Of a stretch of 64,000 bases of DNA, positions 17,058-25,542 are shown piece by piece. The stretch's first letter is position 1. Each line of letters starts with the position of its first letter. Source of the DNA: Methanosaeta sp. PtaU1.Bin060 (GTDB taxonomy: Archaea; Halobacteriota; Methanosarcinia; Methanotrichales; Methanotrichaceae). The notes below the pieces were generated by a model that made no database searches, had not been told where the DNA came from, and was given only the letters and a program-made list of their open reading frames with translations. Location of the stretch: the NCBI GenBank assembly GCA_002067365.1, contig MVRK01000075.1:1-64000 (forward strand). The letters are read 5' to 3'. Position numbers and translations under genes: made by a program.

Positions 17058-18092
17058 ATGCCTCGTGATGGATTCTCTGATTCTGGACGCATCAACGATT
17101 TTTCAGCTTCGACAGGTCGATCCAGGAAGACACATCTGGAGAGGCTCATTTCCCTGATCCCAGTCCCTTATTACTTTGGCTGGCTGATCATTGCATCTGT
17201 TTTCCTTGCGGCATCATGCGTCGTTCTGGTGCAGTTCGAAGGATCCTTGAGGCACATTGATGCTTTTTTAATTATTTCCATCATAGTTGCTCTCGAGGGA
17301 GCGGCGATCAATTGGGCGCACAATAGAATAAGATCCTTCACCGACATTCTCATCAACATCGTTGACCTGCCCAAAGATGCAATAATCAGATCATGCGACG
17401 GATACGAAGCCGAGATATTCGATGACAGAAAGCTGATCGCATCCGCCTTTATTGTCATCGCGTTCGTCCACTCTTCAGGAATCGATTACCATGCTATCAC
17501 ATTCAACTCGAACATATCAGATATTATTTTTAATATTTTGTATTATTTTGCGGTCTACATCGAGGGCGCGGGCCTCTATGTTATGATCATGACAGCCCTG
17601 ACTGTGCATAAAATAGGATCTCTCCCGGTTCAAGTCGATGCGGCATTCTCCGATTTTCACGCCATAGGGATACTCTACTCGGAGTTCACACTGTATGCGG
17701 CGAGCGTCTATGTCATATGGGGTTTTTTCCATATGATCGTGCCACCCCGGTTCTCATCGCTGGAGATCATACTGTGGTTCCTGGGGTTTGCGATTGTTCT
17801 TTTCGTGTATTTCATCCTGCCCCAGTACAACATACACCTGATGATGGCTTCGGCCAAAAAAGAGAAGAGCGAGCTATTCTCATCCCGCCTCAGGGCAGCC
17901 CTGGATGAGTCCTTTGAGGTTCCATCCGAGGAGAATGCAGGCTATCTTAAGGATATGTTAGCTGTCCAGAATCAACTGAGCCAGATGCATGAATGGCCCT
18001 TTGGCAGCTACGAGATTTTGCATCTGATCCTGATAGTAATAATACCCCTGGTTGTCATCCTGCTGGAGCTGATATTGGGATTTATTAAATAA
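17058..18092 (+). CDS. Polytopic membrane protein, function unknown
   Basis: A 344-residue protein with a soluble, Ser-rich N-terminus of about 30 residues and about seven membrane segments. The clearest are near 38-60, 68-88, 125-142, 155-185, 208-228, 235-258 and the last 25 residues. A charged loop (KKEKSELFSSRLRAALDES) precedes the final segment. No transporter or enzyme motif is recognised. It lies between the psp operon and a convergent sensor kinase; no functional link can be read from the sequence. Confidence 0.78.
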   Translation: MPRDGFSDSGRINDFSASTGRSRKTHLERLISLIPVPYYFGWLIIASVFLAASCVVLVQFEGSLRHIDAFLIISIIVALEGAAINWAHNRIRSFTDILINIVDLPKDAIIRSCDGYEAEIFDDRKLIASAFIVIAFVHSSGIDYHAITFNSNISDIIFNILYYFAVYIEGAGLYVMIMTALTVHKIGSLPVQVDAAFSDFHAIGILYSEFTLYAASVYVIWGFFHMIVPPRFSSLEIILWFLGFAIVLFVYFILPQYNIHLMMASAKKEKSELFSSRLRAALDESFEVPSEENAGYLKDMLAVQNQLSQMHEWPFGSYEILHLILIVIIPLVVILLELILGFIK

Positions 18093-18135
18093 TTATTTTT
18101 GGAAACATATCGTCAGCTCGTCCCAAAAATGGATT

Positions 18136-21100
18136 TCAGGACGCCCTTTCCAGGGCTGCTCTCAGATCCTCAAGGTTTATGGGCTTGCTGAGATAATCGT
18201 CCATGCCGGCCTCAAGGCATTTTTCCCTGTCGCCCTGTATGGCGTAGGCTGTGAAGGCCACAATCCTGGGACCATTTGATGGCCACCGCCTGCGTATCTC
18301 TCTGGTCGCCTCAAGGCCATCCATCTCTGGCATCTGAACGTCCATGAGGATCAGGTCGTAGGGTTGGCGTTCCAGAGCTTCCAGGACCTCCCGGCCGTTC
18401 GCAACCGAATCGACCTCATACCCCAGCTTCTTTATCATGAGGGTAGCCATCCTGCTGTTGACCATGTTGTCCTCCGCCAGAAGAATGCGCAAATCCCTGG
18501 CCTTCTTCGGCGCATTCTGGGCTGTCAAATCAGTCGCGACCCTCTTGGGCAGGTCATCGGATGCTTTTGCTCGAATGGTGAAGTGGAAGGTGCTTCCTTT
18601 TCCTTCGATGCTCTCAAACCAGATCCTGCCCCCCATGAGCTCCACCAGCCTCTTGCTTATGGCCAGACCAAGACCGGTTCCGCCGTATTTCCTGGAGGTA
18701 GAGGCATCGGCCTGTGAAAATGGCTGAAACAGCCTCCCACCTGTCTCTTGAGATATGCCGATCCCCGTATCCCTCACAGAGAAATGCAGCTCGCAGCTGT
18801 CATTCTTCTGCACAGAGGTCGAGACATGGACCTCTATCTCGCCCCTCTGTGTGAACTTCACCGAGTTCGAGAGCAGGTTGGCCAGGACCTGGCGAATCCT
18901 TGATGAGTCTCCCAATACGGCTTCGGGGGTACCTGCTTCCACTGTGTAGAAGAGCTTAAGGCCCTTCTCCGATGCCTGGCTGGAGATCAGGGTCAGAGCC
19001 TCTTCTATACACGATCTTAATTGAATGGGAGCATATTCCAGCTCTATCTTTCCTCTTTCGATCCTGGAGAAGTCAAGGATATCGTTTATGACGCTCAGAA
19101 GAGCCTGGCCACTGTACCTTATCGTCTCGATGTACTCCCTCTGCTCCTGATTCAGCTCAGTCCCCAACATGAGGCTTGTCATTCCTATGACGGCGTTCAT
19201 GGGTGTTCGGATCTCATGGCTCATGTTTGCCAGGAACTCCGATTTTGCCTTCGCCGCGGCCTCAGCTTCTTCTTTGGCTCGAAGCAGGTCATTCTCGATG
19301 CTTTTGCGTTCGGTTATATCGAGAGCCGTTCCAACAACAGCAGTCCTGGACTCGTACTCTGTCACAGATCCGAAGACCTCGACGTAGACCAGCTCTCCCC
19401 TCTTTGTGAGCCCTCTGATCTCAAGATAAAGGGGCTCGCGCTCGTTGGCGGCGAGCTTCAGTTGGAGACCTTCTTCAACTCTTGGCCAGTCTTCTGCAAG
19501 GAGTATCTCTTTTGGTCCCTTCTCAAGGACCTCCTTGACGCTGTACCCGAACATCTCTGCGAACCTGGGATTGACGTACTTGAACCTCCCGTCCTGGAGA
19601 ATATAAATCCCGACCAGCGACTTCTCCGCCAGTACCCTGAACTTGTTCTCAGATTCCCTCAGAGCGAGCTCAGTGCGCTTGCGCTCGGAGATATCAAGAA
19701 AGATCCCCCTCAGCCCTTCAGTCCTGCCTTCTTTGATTATCGGCATCGAATAAGCGATGGCTGGAAATGTGCTGCCGTCTTTCTTTTTCAGGCGGTATTC
19801 TTTGACCTGAGGGCTTCCCCGAATCGCCAGGCCGATATCCGACTTGACCCTCTCCAGATCCTCCTTTGCTATGACCTGCATGATGTTCAAGCCCGCCCTC
19901 AGATCAGAAGGGGAATAGCCGAGCATCTGGCGACCGAAGCTGTTGATGAAGACTATGTCGCCAAAGGCGTCAAGCTCGAAGACAGTCTGAGGCAGCTGTA
20001 CAGCCAGCTCCCGATATTTCCTCTCGCTCTCTTTAAGCTCTTTCTCTGTGCCAGATCTCCTCCTTATGTTCAGGGCCGAGATGGCCATCAGGCCGAGGAC
20101 TATGGAGAGAAGCATTGTGGCAAATGCTGTGATCAGAGAGCCATTCTTCTCAAAAAATGAAGGCTCTGCGTTGATCAGGACGCTTCCTTCAGGCAGGGAT
20201 CGCTGGGAAATGCCGAAACGCCTCAGCTGCTCTAGATCAAATTCCAGCGCAGACGAACTTTTTTGGATTATCGGAGGGTCAGGCGGATTTCCCCCATTCA
20301 GGAGACTCAGGGCTAGTGCTGCTGCATTCATGCCCTGGACGCTCCCAGAGGCCAATTTGCCCCCTATTATGCCGTGGCCAAGCTGAAACTCCCATAGACC
20401 CCAGACGGGCACCTTGCTGTGAGAGCTGATCTCGAATGTGGCCTCGCTGGCGTTGATAATTCGACCATCCTCTTCGAGGTTCCTGGCGGCGCAGAGAATT
20501 ATGCTGTTGCTGTCCACGGCCTGCACTTCTGAGAGCACCTGGCTCATATTGGCATTTTGCAGCAACCGAATGCTCAAGACATCTTGAAAGGGAAGAAACT
20601 CCTCATCCAGCTTCTTGTCGGAGGCATTTGCAGCCTCCGGGGTGCCCAGCACAACGAGGAGATGCTTGGCCTCCGGATGAAGCTGGATCATGGCCTTTAG
20701 CGTTTCTGCGATCTCGGGAACCTCCACGATCCCTGCGATCCTCTCCTGGCCCAAGATCGAAGAGACATTGTAGCTCTGGACCCCTGCGAAGATCATCTCG
20801 GCCCCAGGAAAGAGATCCTTCCGATGCTCGAGGGCAAAAGCCAAAGCTGGATCCCCGAAGACGACGACTTCATCCAGATTTTTTTGCGAATATCTGTATC
20901 TATAAAGATCAAAAAGGTGTCTCAGGTTTTCCTTATCAGGATATCTTTTCGAGTCCATGTACTCGATCATGAGGCCGACTGGGCCCGGAGACCCTTGACG
21001 AATCGCCTTCGTAAACCCCATCATCACGTCAGCCGTCCATGGATCGTCCTGGGAGTAGGAGTTGAGGATAAGAACCTGAGGCACGCTATCTTCGGCCTTG

Positions 21101-21180
21101 GAGGATACAGTTCCTAGATCTGCCAAGATCAGGAGGCAAAGGATCAGGCAGAACCCTCTGCGTTCTGGAGAAGCGAGCAT
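18136..21180 (-). CDS. Hybrid sensor histidine kinase with ABC-substrate-binding-like sensor
   Basis: A 1014-residue membrane kinase. Domains in order: signal peptide (about 1-30); a periplasmic-binding-like domain of the ABC_sub_bind type (about 33-320, from VPQVLILNSYSQDDPWTADVM); one membrane helix near 352-372; two PAS domains (about 385-510 and 515-635); HisKA with phospho-His in MSHEIRTPMNAVIG; HATPase with N box LLSNSVKFTQ and G boxes DTGIGIS and GGTGLGLAIS; and a C-terminal receiver with phospho-Asp in LILMDVQMPEMDG. All catalytic residues look intact. The ligand is unknown. The receiver resembles the orphan regulator at 36186-36608. Confidence 0.93.
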   Translation of the reverse strand: MLASPERRGFCLILCLLILADLGTVSSKAEDSVPQVLILNSYSQDDPWTADVMMGFTKAIRQGSPGPVGLMIEYMDSKRYPDKENLRHLFDLYRYRYSQKNLDEVVVFGDPALAFALEHRKDLFPGAEMIFAGVQSYNVSSILGQERIAGIVEVPEIAETLKAMIQLHPEAKHLLVVLGTPEAANASDKKLDEEFLPFQDVLSIRLLQNANMSQVLSEVQAVDSNSIILCAARNLEEDGRIINASEATFEISSHSKVPVWGLWEFQLGHGIIGGKLASGSVQGMNAAALALSLLNGGNPPDPPIIQKSSSALEFDLEQLRRFGISQRSLPEGSVLINAEPSFFEKNGSLITAFATMLLSIVLGLMAISALNIRRRSGTEKELKESERKYRELAVQLPQTVFELDAFGDIVFINSFGRQMLGYSPSDLRAGLNIMQVIAKEDLERVKSDIGLAIRGSPQVKEYRLKKKDGSTFPAIAYSMPIIKEGRTEGLRGIFLDISERKRTELALRESENKFRVLAEKSLVGIYILQDGRFKYVNPRFAEMFGYSVKEVLEKGPKEILLAEDWPRVEEGLQLKLAANEREPLYLEIRGLTKRGELVYVEVFGSVTEYESRTAVVGTALDITERKSIENDLLRAKEEAEAAAKAKSEFLANMSHEIRTPMNAVIGMTSLMLGTELNQEQREYIETIRYSGQALLSVINDILDFSRIERGKIELEYAPIQLRSCIEEALTLISSQASEKGLKLFYTVEAGTPEAVLGDSSRIRQVLANLLSNSVKFTQRGEIEVHVSTSVQKNDSCELHFSVRDTGIGISQETGGRLFQPFSQADASTSRKYGGTGLGLAISKRLVELMGGRIWFESIEGKGSTFHFTIRAKASDDLPKRVATDLTAQNAPKKARDLRILLAEDNMVNSRMATLMIKKLGYEVDSVANGREVLEALERQPYDLILMDVQMPEMDGLEATREIRRRWPSNGPRIVAFTAYAIQGDREKCLEAGMDDYLSKPINLEDLRAALERAS

Positions 21181-21386
21181 ATTGCTGTCTCCGAACCCCC
21201 GTCACGCTTCAGATATCAGGATTGAACTCCATTCAGGAGACGGCTCTATCGCACTCCTTCGAAGCGCTGAGTCGAGGGCCATCAATTTAAATGGCTCTAA
21301 CTATTAAAAGCTCTCTTTGGTGTAGGAAAGACGAGGAGAGCCCATCAACGCTGATCACAGTGTTTTTATTATGAGTAATTGTTAAT

Positions 21387-21445
21387 ATTATTAACATCGA
21401 TAATACAAATAATTAATATCCATTCAATTGGCGTTATTAACATCG
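21387..21445. repeat. Direct repeat in the sensor-kinase promoter region
   Basis: The 12-base sequence TTATTAACATCG occurs twice, at about 21388-21399 and 21434-21445, 46 bases apart, in AT-rich DNA between the kinase start and the cofH stop. The spacing and position suit a pair of regulator-binding sites, but this is inference. Confidence 0.35.
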
Positions 21446-21463
21446 TGTATTAATGATCTCATC

Positions 21464-22537
21464 TCAAATCCGTTCGTAGAGAGTTGTCCTCTGCACGGCC
21501 CTTCTGCCCTGCCCCTCGATCAGGTCCGTCAACTCCTGGGCCGAGAGATACTGCGCCTCCTTCGAGCCTGCGCTGCGGGAGATATTCTCCTCCATGAGGG
21601 TGCCTCCGAGGTCGTTCACCCCCCAGTGCAGGGTTGCAGCCGCCGCCTCTCTCCCCAGTTTCGTCCAGCTCGCCTGGATGTTTGTGATGCTGGGGAAGAG
21701 AATGACCCTCGATAAAGCATGCATCTTCAAGTGCTCAAGAAGGTCGGGCTGGCGGGCCATGGGGCCGAGGGGATTGTTTCCCGGCATGAAGGGCAATAGC
21801 ACAAACTCTGTGATGCCGTCTGTCTCAGACTGAAGCTCCCTCAGCAACTGGAGGTGCTGCAGCCTCTCCTCGAAGCTCTCTATGTGGCCATAAAGCATTG
21901 TGGAGGTGGTGGGAATGCCCAGACGGTGGGCGGTTGAGACGACCTTTAGCCACTCCAGGGTCTTCAGCTTCTCTGGACAGATCCTCTGGCGCACTGAGTC
22001 CACGAGGATCTCGGCTGCCGTTCCGGGCATGGAGCCAAGGCCGCTGGCTTTCAGATGCCGCAGGACCTCCTCCACAGCCAGTCCCGAGTTCCTGGACATG
22101 TGCATGACCTCCATGGGTGAGTAAGCATGCAGGTGCATCCTCGGATAGCCTCCGTGAATCGCCTCAAGGATCTCGCAATAATCCTCCAGGGCCATCCCTG
22201 GGGCGAGTCCCCCCTGCAGGCAGACCTCTGTCGCCCCTTTCTCCTCGGCGTCCGCCACGCGCTCCAGGATCTGCTCATGAGAGAGGAAGTAGCCGCCGTC
22301 CGAGCAGTGGAAGGCGCAGAACCTGCAGGAACTCACGCATCTGTTTGTGAAGTTGATGTTCCTGTTTATGACAAAAGAGACCTCATCGCCATGGCATCTG
22401 CGCCGCAGGGCGTTGGCGAGGCGGAAGAGGCGCAGGGGCTGAGACCAGAGCCTTCGAATCTCGTCTATGTCCGAAGATGGATGAAGGGGTAGGGGTGCAA
22501 AATCTGCAGCCTCGATTCGCGAGATGTCTCTTGCCAT
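21464..22537 (-). CDS. cofH: FO synthase subunit 2 (CofH)
   Basis: A 357-residue radical SAM enzyme that joins the tyrosine-derived side chain to the flavin precursor to make FO, the chromophore of coenzyme F420. The [4Fe-4S] motif CVSSCRFC uses Cys67, Cys71 and Cys74, preceded by NRNINFTN. The C-terminal stretch WGVNDLGGTLMEENISRSAG is characteristic of CofH and separates it from CofG and MqnC. The ATG at 22537 overlaps the upstream stop as TGATG. cofG is not in the window. Confidence 0.9.
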   Translation of the reverse strand: MARDISRIEAADFAPLPLHPSSDIDEIRRLWSQPLRLFRLANALRRRCHGDEVSFVINRNINFTNRCVSSCRFCAFHCSDGGYFLSHEQILERVADAEEKGATEVCLQGGLAPGMALEDYCEILEAIHGGYPRMHLHAYSPMEVMHMSRNSGLAVEEVLRHLKASGLGSMPGTAAEILVDSVRQRICPEKLKTLEWLKVVSTAHRLGIPTTSTMLYGHIESFEERLQHLQLLRELQSETDGITEFVLLPFMPGNNPLGPMARQPDLLEHLKMHALSRVILFPSITNIQASWTKLGREAAAATLHWGVNDLGGTLMEENISRSAGSKEAQYLSAQELTDLIEGQGRRAVQRTTLYERI

Positions 22538-23016
22538 CAAGTCTCATCACCTTCCTGGCAACCTGCCGATCTCATCTCCTTTGGGATCTGGGAGATCAGC
22601 CGTCCTCTGGAGTACAGACCGCATCCAAGCACTTCCCCCCTATAAAATACCACCGCGTAACCTGGCTCTGTGGCAGACTCGATCTCCTGGGTCCCGCCAG
22701 CCAGAAATGCCCTGGCCTGATCGTCATCCAGATGAACCATATTCCTGGAGGCAAGCCTGCCGAAGACCTGCAGTGCGCAGGTGGTCGGCTTCCAGACCCG
22801 GCCCTTCAGATCCATCATGCGCATCCCCAGCGCCTCGTAGCTGAGCCCTGGCAAATCGACGTCGCTGACAACCCAGACGCTCTGCGCCTTTCGATAAAAT
22901 CTGTAGCCATCGAAGGCGCTCTCGGGAATCCCGAACCTCTCACGCCACATGGCCGCCACCTCTGATCTTTCAAGGGGCTCGAAGAAGTTCCTAGTTCTTG
23001 ATGAGCCTGGCAACAA
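22537..23016 (-). CDS. PUA-like RNA-binding partner of NOL1/NOP2 methyltransferase (COG3270-like)
   Basis: A protein of up to 159 residues that looks like the C-terminal domain of bacterial RsmF-type enzymes, encoded separately. It has RERFGIPESAFDGYRFYRK, then a PUA-like part with GLSYEALGMRMMDLKGRVWKP and GYAVVFYRGEVLGCGLY. It follows the methyltransferase and overlaps its end. The start could be TTG 23016 or 23013, or ATG 22950 (with GAGGTG upstream). The homology-like LERSEVAAMW before that ATG favours the longer form. It overlaps cofH by one base. Confidence 0.72.
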   Translation of the reverse strand: MLPGSSRTRNFFEPLERSEVAAMWRERFGIPESAFDGYRFYRKAQSVWVVSDVDLPGLSYEALGMRMMDLKGRVWKPTTCALQVFGRLASRNMVHLDDDQARAFLAGGTQEIESATEPGYAVVFYRGEVLGCGLYSRGRLISQIPKEMRSAGCQEGDET

Positions 23017-23878
23017 AGAAGCCTCCCGTGTCGTTCATGTGAGGATAGTACCTGGCGGTGCAGGAGAGCTCCTCGCTCAGATCGCTGCCATCCCATTCCG
23101 TTATTCCGGGAGACTCCCTCAGCCCGGGGATGGATATCCTCTCAAGCCTGGCCTCGTTCAGCGCCGACTCGACCACCATCTCGTTCTCCTCGGGAGCATA
23201 GGTGCAGGTGGAGTAAACAACGAGACCACCTGCTCTCGCGAGCCTGAGGGCATTTTTCAGAAGCCCGATCTGGAGCCTCTGAAGATCGAGGGAGCGCTTC
23301 GGACTGCATCTGGAGAGGACCTTCGGGTCTCGCCTCGCCCTGCCCTCGCTGGAGCAGGGTGCGTCCACAAGGACTTTGTCGAAGGGGCCGCGCGGAAATC
23401 TTCTGCCGTCGTATCTCGTGATAGCCACATTCAGGGCACCCAGGCGCTCGCAGTTCGACCTCAAGGGGGCGATCCTTGAGAGGGAGGGCTCATTTGCGAC
23501 CACCAGCCCGCGGTTCCCCATCATCTGAGAGATCTGGGTGGTCTTGCTTCCAGGAGAGGCGCACAGGTCGAGGACCCTCTCGCCAGGCTTCGGGTCCAGG
23601 ACGAGGGGCGGGACCATCGATAATTCCTCCTGGATGTGGATGTAGCCCAGAAGGTTCGCCCTCAGCTTACCCGCCCTCTCGGAATCAAGCTGCAGGCCGA
23701 GGGGATACCACTCGAAGGGACGGGCCTTCGCCCCCTCTTCTTCAAGATGCTCCATGGCTCGCGATCTCTCCGTCTTCAGAAGATTGATGCGCGCAGAGGG
23801 CAAGAGCCTTCTTTGCTGAGCTGCCTTGAAATCCTCGAAGTCGGGCACAATCCGTCTGTACCTCTCCAGCCAATCCAT
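22991..23878 (-). CDS. NOL1/NOP2/Sun-family RNA m5C methyltransferase
   Basis: A 295-residue SAM-dependent RNA cytosine-C5 methyltransferase acting on tRNA or rRNA. Visible motifs: VLDLCASPGSKTTQISQMM (SAM motif I), the motif IV Cys in VDAPCSSEGRARRDP, and the catalytic Cys in YSTCTYAPEENE. The start is the ATG at 23878 (MDWLERYRRIVPDF), as the frame upstream lacks family character. It overlaps the downstream PUA-like gene, giving a probable two-subunit form of what is one protein in some bacteria. Confidence 0.9.
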   Translation of the reverse strand: MDWLERYRRIVPDFEDFKAAQQRRLLPSARINLLKTERSRAMEHLEEEGAKARPFEWYPLGLQLDSERAGKLRANLLGYIHIQEELSMVPPLVLDPKPGERVLDLCASPGSKTTQISQMMGNRGLVVANEPSLSRIAPLRSNCERLGALNVAITRYDGRRFPRGPFDKVLVDAPCSSEGRARRDPKVLSRCSPKRSLDLQRLQIGLLKNALRLARAGGLVVYSTCTYAPEENEMVVESALNEARLERISIPGLRESPGITEWDGSDLSEELSCTARYYPHMNDTGGFFVARLIKN

Positions 23879-24068
23879 ATTTTCCTTTCCTGCCGCCCAA
23901 GGTAAAATGAATTCGCCTGCAGAATAGCTCCACCAAAGGAGACAAAAGCATCGGCCTTGGCGGTCAAAGGGATGCTGCATTGAAGCAATGCCTGGAGCAA
24001 CAGAGGTAGAGAAGAGCGAGAACCTTTTTCCGGGCTCTCGCTTAGCCCAAATCTCACAGGCAATTTAG

Positions 24069-24141
24069 CGCCCGGACCGGGATTCGGACCCGGGTCGGAA
24101 GCTCGACAGGCTTCCATGATAGGCCACTACACCATCCGGAC
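24069..24141 (-). tRNA. tRNA-Asp (GTC)
   Basis: A complete 73-base cloverleaf. The acceptor stem GTCCGGA pairs with TCCGGGC (one G-U), with discriminator G. The D arm GTGTAGTGGCCTATC, anticodon arm GAAGC-CTGTCGA-GCTTC (anticodon GTC) and T arm CCGGG-TCCGAAT-CCCGG all close. CCA is not encoded. No intron. Confidence 0.96.
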
Positions 24142-24150
24142 ATTTGCAGA

Positions 24151-24259
24151 TCCCGCCTCCCAGATTCGAACCGGGGACATCGCGGTGACTGCGCAGAGCA
24201 CCTTTGGGGGTGCGGAACTTACTACAGCCGCGCACTCTACCAGGCTGAGTTAAGGCGGG
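24151..24259 (-). tRNA. tRNA-Tyr (GTA) with a 35-base intron
   Basis: The mature tRNA is 74 bases. The acceptor CCCGCCT/AGGCGGG has the C1-G72 pair typical of archaeal tRNA-Tyr, with discriminator A. The D arm is ACTC...GAGT, the anticodon stem CGCGG/CCGCG with loop CTGTAG plus A, and the T arm CCCGG-TTCGAAT-CTGGG. The loop is interrupted between positions 37 and 38. CCA is not encoded. It lies 9 bases from tRNA-Asp and is probably co-transcribed with it. Confidence 0.95.
24187..24221 (-). other. tRNA-Tyr intron (bulge-helix-bulge type)
   Basis: A 35-base intron at the canonical archaeal 37/38 site. It contains the hairpin GCACC...GGTGC and would form the bulge-helix-bulge recognised by the tRNA splicing endonuclease. 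The exact edges are inferred from the requirement to restore a 7-base anticodon loop. Confidence 0.85.
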
Positions 24260-24419
24260 CCTCTCGCTACCAAGTTATTTCTAATACTTAGATCTTTCGA
24301 GCCTGAGATTGCCTGAGCCTGATATGCGCAAAACTCCTATATGCCATGCGTGTTTCAGATGTTAGCGTTCGGCAAAGAGATATCTGCTGGCCGTATTGAA
24401 ATTTATTCAGGTGAGGTTA

Positions 24420-24950
24420 GTGCTCATAGGAATTATGTCCGACTCTCACGATAGGATCAGGGGCACAAAGGATGCCCTGAGGATCTTCTCCAAGAAAGGC
24501 GTTGAGCTGGTGCTGCATGCGGGCGATATGATAGGCTCGGGCAACTGCTATGCCTTCGAGGATCTTGGGATTCCGATCAAGCTCGTCTACGGCAACAACG
24601 ACGGAGACCGCGTGGGCCTGGCGCGGGACTTCGGGCGCGTGGGCGGGGAGTACCTCGGCGACTTCGGGGTAATCGATGCCAGCGGCAGGAAGATCGCCAT
24701 GCTGCACGGCACAGAGGAGCCACTGGTCGGGGCGATAGTTGCCTCGCAGCTCTACGACGTCGTGGTCAGGGGACATAACCACCAAGCTGAGGCGACGAGA
24801 CACGGCAAGACATTGCTTGTGAATCCGGGCGAGATCTGGGGTTACTTCACAGGCTCAAGCTCTGCTGCCATCCTCGACACAACTTCCCTTCAGGTGGAGT
24901 TCATAGATCTGGGGCATTTCAAGGCATTCCGTGAGATCCTGAAAGAATGA
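24420..24950 (+). CDS. YfcE/MJ0936-type metallophosphoesterase
   Basis: A 176-residue two-metal phosphoesterase. The metal-binding motifs are complete: IMSDSHDR (DxH), HAGDMIG (GD), YGNNDGDR (GNxD), MLHGTEE (GH-type) and VVRGHNHQAE (GHNH). Substrates of relatives include phosphodiesters and 2',3'-cAMP. I place the start at GTG 24420 because AGGTGAGG lies about 5 bases before it; the frame opens earlier at TTG 24396. The stop overlaps ogt (ATGA). Confidence 0.88.
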   Translation: MLIGIMSDSHDRIRGTKDALRIFSKKGVELVLHAGDMIGSGNCYAFEDLGIPIKLVYGNNDGDRVGLARDFGRVGGEYLGDFGVIDASGRKIAMLHGTEEPLVGAIVASQLYDVVVRGHNHQAEATRHGKTLLVNPGEIWGYFTGSSSAAILDTTSLQVEFIDLGHFKAFREILKE

Positions 24951-25387
24951 CGAAGGGCGTCTATCTCGGGCCGCTGGGCTGCTGGCTCCTGGTGGAGCAG
25001 TCAGGGGAGATGGTGTCAAGGATCTGCTTTTCGAATAATGCACCAGATGAGCCTTCGGTCCTGGCAGCAAAGATCGCAGATTACCTGATAGGGCGCGCAC
25101 CCTGTCCAAAGGCGGAGCTGGACCTCTCCCGGCTGACGGATTTCGAGAGACGGATCTCTGCCATCGTGCAGGACATACCGCGCGGAGAGACGGCGACCTA
25201 CGGGGAGGTCGCAAAGAGGGCAGGACGGCCGGGGGCGGCGCGGGCGGTGGGGCAGGTCATGGCGAAGAACCCCTTTGCGATCCTCGTACCCTGCCATCGC
25301 GTCGTCTCCAGGAAAGATCTGGGCGGGTTCGCGTGGGGGCCGGAATTGAAAGAGAGGCTTCTGGCCCTTGAGAGAGGACCGCCCTGA
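24947..25387 (+). CDS. ogt: Methylated-DNA--protein-cysteine methyltransferase
   Basis: A 146-residue suicide repair protein that moves the methyl group from O6-methylguanine in DNA to its own cysteine. The active site is FAILVPCHRVVS, preceded by the helix-turn-helix IPRGETATYGEVAKRAGRPGAARAVGQVM. The length is typical of short archaeal Ogt. It overlaps the phosphoesterase gene by four bases. Confidence 0.93.
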   Translation: MTKGVYLGPLGCWLLVEQSGEMVSRICFSNNAPDEPSVLAAKIADYLIGRAPCPKAELDLSRLTDFERRISAIVQDIPRGETATYGEVAKRAGRPGAARAVGQVMAKNPFAILVPCHRVVSRKDLGGFAWGPELKERLLALERGPP

Positions 25388-25542
25388 TCCGGCCCGGGCC
25401 TGCTCATGCGCCACTTCCTCTGCACCTCGACCAGGCTTCTTTCGAGAAAAGGGTCCAGGAGGCCAATCTCCGAGATGATCGTGCAGAGAAGCTCATCCTT
25501 GAAGAGATCGTGCCGGAGAGCCTCATCCTGAAGATGTCATGC

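Noticed and set aside
19021-20160. A 379-codon open frame on the plus strand
   Set aside because: It is the shadow of the hybrid kinase PAS and sensor regions.
25388-25542. An open, coding-like stretch directly after the AbrB-PhoU stop (EALRHDLFKDELLCTIISEI and onward)
   Set aside because: It is in frame with AbrB-PhoU but separated by two stops, has no start codon and matches nothing I know. It could be a decayed extension, but the evidence is too thin to annotate.
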